From UBA1046 sp012511325 (lineage in GTDB: Bacteria; Bacillota; Clostridia; Saccharofermentanales; DTU023), in contig JBMNJZ010000001.1 in assembly GCA_050951925.1 (NCBI GenBank), positions 620,001-684,000 on the forward strand: a stretch of DNA of 64,000 bases. The letters run 5' to 3'. The translations under genes were made by a program, and so were the position numbers. This document shows positions 55,411 to 63,453 of the stretch, piece after piece. The notes beneath the pieces are model-generated. The model worked only from the letters and a program-made list of their open reading frames with translations. It searched no databases and was not told the DNA's origin. Position 1 is the first letter of the stretch, and every line of letters starts with the position of its first letter.

Positions 55411-56873
55411 CACCTCAGGAGTTGAAAAATAGTATTTTACAACTTGCCATTCAAGGTAAGCTTGTGGAACAGCGTAAGGAAGAAGGTACAGGTGAGGAGC
55501 TGTATCAGCAGATTCAAAAGGAAAAGGCAAAGCTTATCAAAGAAGGTAAAATCAAAAAAGAAAAACCTCTACCGGAAATCACAGAGGATGAAATTCCCTT
55601 TGATATTCCTGAGAGTTGGAAATGGGTTAGGCTGGGGGATTGTTCATCTTACTCACAAACAAAAAAGAAAGTTTCCCCGTCTAGTATCACACCGGATTTA
55701 TGGCTATTAGATTTGGAAGATATTGAAAAGGATACAGGAAAGATTATAAACTACCGCAAAGCCGGAGAAAAGAAAATTGCTGGTGACAGAGTTTGTTTTG
55801 ACAGAGGGCAGTTACTATATAGCAAACTTCGTCCTTACTTGAAAAAGGTTTTGTTAGCGTCATCGAATGGTATTTGCACGCCTGAGTTAGTTCCGTTTAG
55901 CATGTACGGAAACATAAGTCATGAGTATATGGTTCATGTATTAAAATCGCCCCATATTGATTACACTATTAACTCAGTTACATATGGTGTAAAGATGCCT
56001 AGGGTTGGGACAGATACAATGGTTAATTTATTGATTCCAATCCCGCCCCAAGCTGAGCAAAAACGTATTGTAGAAAAGATTGAGGAGTTCCTTTCATATA
56101 TTGATTGCTACGAAGAAGCATGGAACAAGCTAGAGGATTTCAATGAACGTTTTCCTACAGATATGCAGAAATCTCTGCTGCAATATGCCATCCAAGGCAA
56201 GCTTGTAGAACAGCGAGATGAAGAAGGTACAGGTGAGGAGCTGTATCAGCAGATTCAGAAGGAAAAGGAAAAGCTCATCAAGGAAGGCAAAATCAAAAAA
56301 GAAAAACCTCTGCCGGAAATCACAGAGGACGAAGTTCCCTTTGATATCCCAGAGAACTGGAAATGGATTAAACTTGGAAATATTGTTTCTATATTAGGTG
56401 GAAAAAGGATTCCGGCTGGTAGAAAGCTGACTTCGGAAGATACAGGGCATAAATATATTCGTGTATCAGATATGAAAAACGGAACGGTGTTGACCGATAA
56501 TCTTATGTATGTACCGAAGGATATTTATCCTTCAATTTCAAGATACACCATAAATAAAGAGGATGTTTATATCACTGTTGCTGGAACGATTGGTACAGTA
56601 GGTACAATACCAAAAGAGTTAGATGGCGCAAATTTGACGGAGAATGCTGATAGACTTGTATTTACTACACTTGATAAAGAATGGTTGGTTAAGTGCCTAC
56701 AATCAAGTATTATACAGTCGCAAATTGTGGATGCAACTACTAAGGTTGGTCAACCTAAGTTGGCAATTAAGAGAATCCGAGAAATGTATATTCCCTTACC
56801 TCCTCTCGCCGAGCAGAGACGTATTGTAGCAAAGTTGGAAGAAATCCTGTTGCTTTGCGAGAAGCTGAAATAG
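55407..56873 (+). CDS. hsdS: Type I restriction-modification specificity subunit
   Basis: 488 residues with two target-recognition domains (about residues 65-215 and 320-475). Each is preceded by a nearly identical conserved segment: LQxAIQGKLVEQR, EEGTGEELYQQIQKEK, KEKPLPEITEDE, PFDIPExWKW. The C-terminal end of each domain has PLPPxAEQRRIV/PIPPQAEQKRIV. The subunit sets the bipartite DNA target. The twin segments are also near-identical as DNA (about 55437-55630 and 56180-56370). Confidence 0.95.
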   Translation: MTPQELKNSILQLAIQGKLVEQRKEEGTGEELYQQIQKEKAKLIKEGKIKKEKPLPEITEDEIPFDIPESWKWVRLGDCSSYSQTKKKVSPSSITPDLWLLDLEDIEKDTGKIINYRKAGEKKIAGDRVCFDRGQLLYSKLRPYLKKVLLASSNGICTPELVPFSMYGNISHEYMVHVLKSPHIDYTINSVTYGVKMPRVGTDTMVNLLIPIPPQAEQKRIVEKIEEFLSYIDCYEEAWNKLEDFNERFPTDMQKSLLQYAIQGKLVEQRDEEGTGEELYQQIQKEKEKLIKEGKIKKEKPLPEITEDEVPFDIPENWKWIKLGNIVSILGGKRIPAGRKLTSEDTGHKYIRVSDMKNGTVLTDNLMYVPKDIYPSISRYTINKEDVYITVAGTIGTVGTIPKELDGANLTENADRLVFTTLDKEWLVKCLQSSIIQSQIVDATTKVGQPKLAIKRIREMYIPLPPLAEQRRIVAKLEEILLLCEKLK

Positions 56874-56962
56874 TTGGTGATACTGATAAAATATACATAC
56901 GAATTATGCAAACAGTGTAGTGTGGTGTGGGAAAATCCTGGACTAAAAGCTAGGAGGACATC

Positions 56963-57028
56963 ATGTACAGCTAAGAGAAACTCAAAAAAGTTCTGGAAGT
57001 GTATGATCGTATTTGCAAGTGGGAATAG
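56963..57028 (+). pseudogene. Start of an IS3-type OrfA with a nonsense codon
   Basis: Behind a perfect AGGAGG-like site (TAGGAGGACATC) reads M-Y-S-stop-E-K-L-K-K-V-L-E-V-Y-D-R-I-C-K-W-E-stop. IS3-family OrfA proteins begin MYSYExRLKAVxLY, so Y4 to TAA is the simple explanation. Only the first 21 codons remain. It is the only insertion-sequence trace I recognise in the window. Confidence 0.4.
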
Positions 57029-57072
57029 TCAAATTTTTAGGATTTTCATGCAGTTTTTAATGGGGTGTTTTT

Positions 57073-58593
57073 ATGCCTAATATGCTAAATACTTTTGCGT
57101 TTATATTTGATAGTGGAAAGCTCGAAAGCTACTTTTATGGTGAGGTCGTTTTTGAGCATATGCTTAAAGGCAGAGAGCTTTCGAATAATCCATCATTAAT
57201 AACGGTTTCGCTAGGTGATATTCCTATATATAAAAGTTATATAGATATTGAGCCGTACGTAATTAAAGATAAGTATTGCACTTTGGACTTCGATGATTTA
57301 ATGAATAAGAATCAGTTTAAAGACTATCCATTTTGTTGGATTGTTGAAAACCTCTCTGATGAAATCGCCAGCTCTATTGATAAGAGACTAAAAGATAATC
57401 TAGTTGGATATGTTGGATTATCTTGCATAGATAAATCAAATACATTAAAAAGAAAGCAATTTTGGAAATATATGATCAAAAAGTTTTCACTATTTGGGGA
57501 TACTATTACATCGTTTCAAGATCCTAAGTTAGTAGGAGAATTTGTTCATCTGGGAATTGCTACAAAGCTTGGATATAAAGTTGAATATGATCCATTATTT
57601 GATGACATTGAAGCTATTGAGATGTCGAGTGGTTCAGAACAATTACCTCAAGATATTGATAGAGATCTGTGGACTTTAAACTTTTCAATTAGACAAGAAC
57701 TTCAAATCTCAGGTGCCCTGATTTGGAAGTCCATTAATGCTTTAAATAAGGTTTATTTTGATGTGAGTGGTATTCCTACTGATGTTTTAATAGAATATCC
57801 ATTTTTTACGCTATACTTTGCTTCACAAGGGATAGAAAGAATACAGAAAACTATTGTACAGTTGATTTGCAAAAAGGATCATGTTCAAGAGAGTGAAAAA
57901 AATTCAGTTTATGATTTATTGACAAGTCATGCACATGATAGACTAAATGACTGGATTGAGAAAAATGAAAGCATAAAGTTCAATACCAATTGTAGAAAAC
58001 TGATTGACATTCTTACAAGATTCTATCGTACTGCAAGATATGCTCGATATGCAGATGAAAGCTATTTGCGCTCAATTACACCTGAAAATAATCTATTGTT
58101 AGAGTTGAAGAGCTCAAACACATCCGATTTAAGTAGAGAAATTAAAAACAACTTTGGTAATTTCTTGGGTCAATTGGTGTGGACATATTTCCAGTTATTT
58201 GAGAAATTGTGTTTTGAATTAAACATTTATGCTTATGAATTGGAATATAATTCTGCGGCATGTATTGTTTACTATGGTCATAAAGAAAGACCAATAAATT
58301 TATATAAAGAGTTTTTAAAAAGACAGAATGCCAAAAAGGAAGTTATTTATTGGTTAATGAAAAAATCGGAGGATTATCCTAAGTTTTTTATTGCGGAGGA
58401 CGATGCTTTGGATTTTGATCCTGAAATTGTCGAGTATTATTTATGGGAATTGATTTATAATTCAGAAGATGGTCAGGATTGTTATAGTGAAGTGGATTGC
58501 CTGTATGACGACTTATATTCTTCTAACAAAGAAAAGTGGAAAAAAAGATTGAAAATGATGGACTATCTTATTAATGATAGCTTATTTTTTTAA
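57073..58593 (+). CDS. Large unidentified protein downstream of hsdS
   Basis: 506 residues, acidic and aromatic-rich, mostly helical by eye, no signal peptide and no Walker motif. Distinctive stretches are EYPFFTLYFASQGIERIQK, LLTSHAHDRLNDWIEK, ILTRFYRTARYARYADES and LGQLVWTYFQLFEKLCFE. The helical middle recalls HEPN-like proteins but lacks a clear R-x4-6-H motif, so no function is assigned. GGGGTG precedes the ATG. It lies 199 bases after hsdS on the same strand and may be an accessory of the restriction locus. Confidence 0.75.
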   Translation: MPNMLNTFAFIFDSGKLESYFYGEVVFEHMLKGRELSNNPSLITVSLGDIPIYKSYIDIEPYVIKDKYCTLDFDDLMNKNQFKDYPFCWIVENLSDEIASSIDKRLKDNLVGYVGLSCIDKSNTLKRKQFWKYMIKKFSLFGDTITSFQDPKLVGEFVHLGIATKLGYKVEYDPLFDDIEAIEMSSGSEQLPQDIDRDLWTLNFSIRQELQISGALIWKSINALNKVYFDVSGIPTDVLIEYPFFTLYFASQGIERIQKTIVQLICKKDHVQESEKNSVYDLLTSHAHDRLNDWIEKNESIKFNTNCRKLIDILTRFYRTARYARYADESYLRSITPENNLLLELKSSNTSDLSREIKNNFGNFLGQLVWTYFQLFEKLCFELNIYAYELEYNSAACIVYYGHKERPINLYKEFLKRQNAKKEVIYWLMKKSEDYPKFFIAEDDALDFDPEIVEYYLWELIYNSEDGQDCYSEVDCLYDDLYSSNKEKWKKRLKMMDYLINDSLFF

Positions 58594-60026
58594 GACAAAT
58601 GTAGTATAAAAAATTCAACTATGGCTTAACATGGACGATTACTATATAAAACAGTGCAAGGTCAGCAAGCTCCTTTCAGCTCAGATATTTGCAGGATACT
58701 TTTTTATACTAAATTTTAGGGAAACGCTAAAAAATTAAATTGTACGCTGCGGATTCCTGAAATAAGTTGATATTAAAGGGCAATGAAAAAGGTACATTTT
58801 TTTCATGAATAGCGTATTTTCCATATTGTTAAAGTGTTTGACAGTGGGATCTTGAATCAGAGAGTAAATTCCTTTAAAAAGAAAATCCCACATATTAGGT
58901 GGTAGCCTTCGGCGGCCGAGATTTCCATTAGGCGGGTATTACAATCACGATTCTCTTTATATTGACCACAGCAGCGATCAAGTAGACGTGCAATTGCAAA
59001 GCAGTTAACCCCACGGAATCTGCTATTTGAAATCCGCGAGCAATTTTCATTTCAACATTCTTTTCTTCAATTCTGTGGCAAACTACTAATTTTTTCTTAA
59101 ATATGTGCTGTTTTCAAAATCTACCTTGCTTGGCGATTCGTATCTGGCTGGGTTGTGTTGTACGTGTGCGCTTTTGACTTGCAACTTTCACGAATCCCTT
59201 TGCAGTATATGGTTATGAATACCGCGGAGCTGTGATTTGGTCTTCTGTGCTCTAGATGTGTATCTGAAATTTGTCTTTCGTCGTGAACACATCTCATCGG
59301 CTTTCTTCTTTCCCGTGTTCCCTACCTCGTGGTAGAGATTTTCATTCAGCCCATAGTATTTGACAGCGTAGTTGTAAATGGTTATAAACTGATTGTTAAT
59401 GCACTTGAGATAGATTTGGGGTTGTGGCTTAACTTTTTCATCGCAGAGCTGGTCAAGGAGTTCTGCTATTAGCACACATGGTTCGGTTTGATTTTGTTCA
59501 GCGGAATTTTGCAAAAAGTTGCTACTTTCAGATTGATCAGCTATTTTTTGCTATCGCTACCAGATTGTGGGGAAAGCGTTCCGGGACATCCTGATTTTCC
59601 CTGTGTAAATACAATGCAGCAATCTTAGTTAAAGACTATTTCTGACATCGGCATGCGTGACATAAATTTGCATACACAACCAAGAATTGTTTGGGATACT
59701 AGCAGAAACTACTTATGACAATATCAGGCGAGACAAAAGCACTGAAAGACAATTTAAACAACCAGACTCTAAAGAATTTGACGTATAAAAGCATGTAATT
59801 CGGCAGAAAAAGTAAGAACAGGAAATAATTATGCTTGCGATAATTGTTTTTCGCAACGCTGAGCGGACATAGCAAAGGATTAAGATGGCAAAACAACGAG
59901 CGGAAGAAAAATAATGTCATTGTTTTGAAACATAATATAGGCAAATTTAAGAAAGGAATTAAAACTTGTATGTTGCACATAGTCCAGATATATGCTATGA
60001 TGCTCTAAGATGAAGGAGGGTAAAAA
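58594..60026. other. Long stretch without a convincing gene; decayed accessory DNA
   Basis: No frame here has a start, ribosome site and family resemblance together. A 108-codon minus-strand frame (59188-59514, reading NQFITIYNYAVKYYGLNENL and Arg/Lys-rich at its end) has no ribosome site. A minus-strand fragment near 58890-59030 reads NCFAIARLLDRCCGQYKENR. A plus-strand fragment near 59690-59785 ends in LAETTYDNIRRDKSTERQFK. All look like gene remains. The stretch may mark the junction between the restriction locus and a decayed mobile element. Confidence 0.5.
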
Positions 60027-60413
60027 ATGTCGATACTTAAGAATTTTAAACCGTTCAATTTCAACGAAGGAGTTCCATATGTTTCAGTGACGAAAAATGG
60101 AATAACTTTCAACAAATCCGTGACAATGAAATTGGACTACCCCGAACACGTTCTTCTTCTTATTGATGAGGAAACGCAACGTATAGCAGTACAGTCTTGC
60201 ACAAAAGAGACTCCCAGTGCTGTGCCTTTTTATAAAGGAAAGGCAAAGACCAATGTTCTGTCAGTGCGTTGGAATGGGCGTGATCTTCTTAATACAATTC
60301 AGAGCCTGATGGGTTGGAATTTATCCAAGTGTGGGTATCGAATTGAAGGAGCATTACTCAAGGAGGATCAAGCAATGCTGTTCGATCTTAAGAGCGCAAG
60401 TGAGTTTAAATGA
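60027..60413 (+). CDS. Conserved mobile-element-type small protein
   Basis: 128 residues behind a strong GAAGGAGGG: MSILKNFKPFNFNEGVPYVS, TKNGITFNKSVTMKL, VLLLIDEETQRIAVQ, LSVRWNGRDLLNTIQSLMGW. I recall close relatives as hypothetical proteins in clostridial accessory DNA; function unknown. The fold is probably beta-rich. It heads a run of very small genes. Confidence 0.7.
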   Translation: MSILKNFKPFNFNEGVPYVSVTKNGITFNKSVTMKLDYPEHVLLLIDEETQRIAVQSCTKETPSAVPFYKGKAKTNVLSVRWNGRDLLNTIQSLMGWNLSKCGYRIEGALLKEDQAMLFDLKSASEFK

Positions 60414-60450
60414 TGTGTTGTCTAAACAGCTTCTGCTGTATGACATAAAA

Positions 60451-60483
60451 AGAGCTCATCCGAGTATAACTCGAATAAGCTCT
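60451..60483. other. Two-part hairpin between small genes
   Basis: AGAGCT...CGAGT-ATA-ACTCG...AGCTCT: an inner 5-bp and an outer 6-bp stem with 4-base internal loops, preceded by AAAAA. It lacks the T-run of a terminator. It lies in the roughly 200 bases between the 128-residue gene and the 43-residue gene. Confidence 0.55.
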
Positions 60484-60616
60484 AGCATGAAAAGTAAATA
60501 CAGTCAAACTGTCTATACTTCTCCTTGGCAGGTAAAGTATAACGGCTGCGTTTACCTTTTGCAAGCGAGACCGGACTTTGTTTCGGAAAATTTTGCTTAA
60601 AGGAGGTGATGCGTTT

Positions 60617-60748
60617 ATGGATAATTCTCATAAAGATACTGTAGAGTTCATCTACACTGCGTACATTACGCTTAAAAATGGGAAGCGTATCTATGCAAGT
60701 CACTATGGCTTAAAAGCATTTCGCATTCCCGTAAAGATTAGAAGGTAA
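60617..60748 (+). CDS. 43-residue small protein
   Basis: Starts with ATG seven bases after a full AAAGGAGGTGATG Shine-Dalgarno, the strongest in the region. It reads MDNSHKDTVEFIYTAYITLK then GKRIYASHYGLKAFRIPVKI and ends RR. The basic C-terminus and beta-strand-like pattern suggest a nucleic-acid-binding mini-protein, but no family is recognised. Confidence 0.6.
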   Translation: MDNSHKDTVEFIYTAYITLKNGKRIYASHYGLKAFRIPVKIRR

Positions 60749-60823
60749 GTACATACAAAGGATGTTGGCGGTTTCATCCTTTTTAAAGAATATTTTAAGA
60801 AAGGTTTAATAAAGGGTGATTTT

Positions 60824-61054
60824 ATGTCAAAAGGAAAAAATCAACATGTTATTCCCCATCCAAATGGCGGATGGCAAGTTAAAGGTGCCGGAAACAAACG
60901 TGCAACGGCAAGAACATCAACACAGGCAGAAGCAATAAAAATCGCAAGAGAAATTTCCAGAAACCAAGAATCTGAGCTTGTTATTCACCGGACAAATGGA
61001 CAGATAAGAGATAAGGATTCACATGGTCACGATCCGTGTCCCCCTAAAGGATAA
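60824..61054 (+). CDS. DUF2188 family protein
   Basis: 76 residues: HVIPHPNGGWQVKGAGNKRATARTSTQAEAIKIAREISRNQESELVIHRTNGQI matches the DUF2188 family along its length. Function unknown; often in accessory DNA. AAAGGGTGA precedes the ATG. A strong hairpin terminator follows. Confidence 0.88.
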   Translation: MSKGKNQHVIPHPNGGWQVKGAGNKRATARTSTQAEAIKIAREISRNQESELVIHRTNGQIRDKDSHGHDPCPPKG

Positions 61055-61117
61055 ATAACAAACCATCATGTTACAGCAATACTGATGCGAGGCGATTTTT
61101 TAACTCCAAAAAATCAT

Positions 61118-61150
61118 AACCGCCGGCTTAGCCGGCGGTTTGTTCTTCCC
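61118..61150 (+). terminator. Terminator after the DUF2188 gene
   Basis: AACCGCCGGC-TTA-GCCGGCGGTT followed by TGTTCTTCC. Confidence 0.75.
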
Positions 61151-61404
61151 CTATAAGGGACTGTTTCCAGCTGAGGTTATTGTCCTTCGATGCTGCTACC
61201 AAACGCACCGATTCGAATCGGAATTATTGAATAGATTTTTGATAGTTTGTAGTATTATTCGCTTAATTTACTTTTCTTAAATTTGCATTACAAACCATAA
61301 CATTCTCTTTAATTACATCCAAAAACTGTTAGCGCAAGCTATTGCTTTTTAAATATGTGTCTGTCATAACCTCCATAAACGGTTAATAATTCTTCATAAA
61401 TCAC

Positions 61405-61432
61405 TTGACAAGAGAGATTAGAATGATATAGT
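61405..61432 (+). promoter_or_regulatory. Promoter of the histidine operon
   Basis: TTGACA (61405-61410), 16 bases, TATAGT (61427-61432). It lies about 160 bases before the first gene. The region 61151-61404 shows no gene. Confidence 0.65.
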
Positions 61433-61445
61433 CTTATTGCTACAT

Positions 61446-61465
61446 TGCACCGCCGCGGCGGTGCA
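61446..61465 (+). promoter_or_regulatory. Perfect 20-base palindrome just past the his promoter
   Basis: TGCACCGCCG and its exact complement, no spacer, beginning about 14 bases after the -10 box, so at or just after the transcription start. A palindrome here is a natural repressor site, and the first gene of the operon encodes a TrpR-like regulator. Farther on, TTTACGAATGAGGGT is repeated in tandem (about 61483-61512). Confidence 0.55.
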
Positions 61466-61592
61466 GAGGTATGGAGATTTACGAATGAGGGTTTACGAAT
61501 GAGGGTTACATTAGTTGTTGATGGAGTTTGTATGGGCAAGTGGAGTTTATGTGAATCAGAGTAGAGTTTGAATAAATCGGAGGGGGAGATAA

Positions 61593-61889
61593 ATGGACGA
61601 TAAGAAAATGGAAGCGGAGAAGAGGGCGAAGAATCTGGATGTTTTTTTTAGCGCTATACTTGCGCTTGAGAGCAAGGATGAATGCGATAAGTTTTTCGAG
61701 GATATTTTTACGGCGCAGGAGCTGATAGATATACCACAGAGGCTGGAGGTTGCCTTGCTTCTCCTGGCGGATAAGACCTATCAGGAAGTGAGGGATATAT
61801 CCGGTGCCAGCAATTCCACGATTACGAGGGTCAATAGGTGCCTTAAGTATGGCAGGGGCGGATACAAGAATATCGAGGAAAGGATATAG
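61593..61889 (+). CDS. yerC: TrpR-like regulator, YerC/YecD (HisR) family
   Basis: 98 residues. All-helical TrpR fold: DECDKFFEDIFTAQELIDIPQRLEVALLLLADKTYQEVRDISGASNSTITRVNRCLKYGRGGY, whose GASNSTITRVNR part is the recognition helix. In clostridia this family is predicted to repress histidine biosynthesis genes, which fits its place as first gene of this his operon. CGGAGGGGGAG precedes the ATG; hisZ starts two bases after the stop. Confidence 0.9.
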   Translation: MDDKKMEAEKRAKNLDVFFSAILALESKDECDKFFEDIFTAQELIDIPQRLEVALLLLADKTYQEVRDISGASNSTITRVNRCLKYGRGGYKNIEERI

Positions 61890-61891
61890 AA

Positions 61892-62815
61892 ATGTTCAAA
61901 CAGGAGCTTTTTACGAAGAAGGAGATTCTGTCCTTTAAGCTGAGGGAGCTGTTCTTGTCTCAGGGTTTCTCGCTCTATGAGATGAATACCTTTGAGCCCT
62001 ATAGCTTTTATCTTGAGAATATGGATTTCCTTTCTTCCAAGGATATCCTCTATTTCGCGGATAAGGATGGCACGCTGATGGCCTTGAAGCCGGATATCAC
62101 CTTGTCGATCATCAAGAATCTGGACACGACGGTAGACAAGCACAAGCTCTATTACAGCGAGAATATCTACCGTGTGCCGAGAGCATCCGAGAAGTTCCAG
62201 GAGATCCTGCAATTCGGCGTGGAGGTTATTGGCAGGCTTTCGGATGAGGATATGTTCAATCTGATCTATTTAGCTGCCAAATCCCTGCTCATAATCGACG
62301 ATAATCCCGTACTCCTTATCTCCGACAACAGCATTTACCAGAAGCTGATAGAACAGGCGGGGCTGAGCAAAATTCAGGACAAGATTTTCACAGCATTTCA
62401 AAATAAAAATCTGCTGCTGTTAAACGAAGTTTTGCAGGATAGTGCGGACGAGAAATATAGCGCTATTTTCAAGGCCCTGCTTTTTTTACACCTGCCTCTG
62501 GATCTGGGGATCAAGGAGCTGGAGACTATCCTGGCTGATGAGGTTTTCCTCGAGAATATCGAATATCTGCGGAATTTATATAATTACCTGGCAAGTCGCG
62601 ATTTACAGACCAAGGTCTTCCTCGATTTCTCGATACCGGAAGGTCTCAAATACTACGACAAGATCAGCTTCACCGGCATCATACCGGAGGTCTCGTCGGA
62701 GATTTTGAAAGGCGGGGAGTACAGCAATCTGGTCCGAAGCAAAGAAAAAAGCTACCAGGCATCGGGATTTGCCATTTACCTGGAGAAAATAGATTTCAAC
62801 GGGAGAGAACAATGA
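61892..62815 (+). CDS. hisZ: ATP phosphoribosyltransferase regulatory subunit
   Basis: 307 residues, a HisRS-like catalytically dead subunit required by short HisG. Class II synthetase-like motifs are LRELFLSQGFSLYEMNTFEP, LKPDITLSIIKNL and YYSENIYRVPR, with the late KGGEYSNLV replacing the histidyl-tRNA synthetase motif 3. It is a little shorter than the usual 380-400 residue HisZ, with a reduced central region. The stop overlaps hisG (ATGA). Confidence 0.9.
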   Translation: MFKQELFTKKEILSFKLRELFLSQGFSLYEMNTFEPYSFYLENMDFLSSKDILYFADKDGTLMALKPDITLSIIKNLDTTVDKHKLYYSENIYRVPRASEKFQEILQFGVEVIGRLSDEDMFNLIYLAAKSLLIIDDNPVLLISDNSIYQKLIEQAGLSKIQDKIFTAFQNKNLLLLNEVLQDSADEKYSAIFKALLFLHLPLDLGIKELETILADEVFLENIEYLRNLYNYLASRDLQTKVFLDFSIPEGLKYYDKISFTGIIPEVSSEILKGGEYSNLVRSKEKSYQASGFAIYLEKIDFNGREQ

Positions 62816-63453
62816 AAGACGGTTTGAAGATAGCTCTGCCCAAAGGGAGATTAGGCAATAAAGTCTACGCTGTTTTAAGCAAAATCGGCTACGGTTATGA
62901 CGAGATTATGGCTGACAGCAGAAAACTGGTATTTTACGATGAAGCCAAGGGCAATACCTATTTTCTGGTAAAACCGTCGGATGTTGCTACCTATGTGGAA
63001 TACGGCGCGGCGGATATCGGTTTTGTCGGCAAGGATATCCTGCTGGAGAATAACAGCAATGTCTTCGAGCTTTATGATCTCGGTATCGGCAAATGCAGGA
63101 TCTGCGTCGCCGGCGAAAAGGATTTTCCCTATCACGAGAAAAAGCATCTCAAAGTCGCCACCATCTTCCCCAATATAAGCAGGGAATATTTTCTGGCCTC
63201 GGGCAAGACCATCGACCTGATTACCCTGCACGGCTCGATCGAAATAGCTCCTCTGGTCAATCTCTCCGATGTGATCGTGGATATAGTCGAGACCGGCACG
63301 ACTCTGAGAGAAAACAATTTGGTAGTGCACAAGGAGATCTGCCCTGTCAGCACCAGATATATAGCGAACAAGGTCAGCTATACCTACAAGAATGAAGAAA
63401 TCCGCAGGATTTACGATCTGCTTAAGAATTTAGAGGCTGAGAACAATGATTAA
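62812..63453 (+). CDS. hisG: ATP phosphoribosyltransferase, short form
   Basis: 213 residues, lacking the C-terminal regulatory domain, as expected next to hisZ. Catalyses the first step of histidine synthesis (ATP + PRPP). LKIALPKGRLGNKVYAVLSK at the start, KPSDVATYVEYGAADIGFVGKD, and the PRPP loop VDIVETGTTLREN are all present. It overlaps hisD by eight bases. Confidence 0.96.
   Translation: MKDGLKIALPKGRLGNKVYAVLSKIGYGYDEIMADSRKLVFYDEAKGNTYFLVKPSDVATYVEYGAADIGFVGKDILLENNSNVFELYDLGIGKCRICVAGEKDFPYHEKKHLKVATIFPNISREYFLASGKTIDLITLHGSIEIAPLVNLSDVIVDIVETGTTLRENNLVVHKEICPVSTRYIANKVSYTYKNEEIRRIYDLLKNLEAENND

Noticed and set aside
56874..57080. 68-codon frame after hsdS
   Set aside because: Overlaps the better explained IS3 OrfA remnant and the next gene start; composition is noise-like.
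59188..59514. 108-codon minus-strand frame
   Set aside because: Starts at TTG without a ribosome site and resembles no family; kept only as possible gene remains in the 58.6-60 kb stretch.
59699..59980. 93-codon minus-strand hydrophobic frame
   Set aside because: AT-rich, Phe/Leu-rich sequence typical of chance translation; no ribosome site. The plus strand there looks more like a gene remnant.
60331..60600. 89-codon frame overlapping the 128-residue gene
   Set aside because: No start signal; it runs through the two-part hairpin and overlaps a better gene in another frame.
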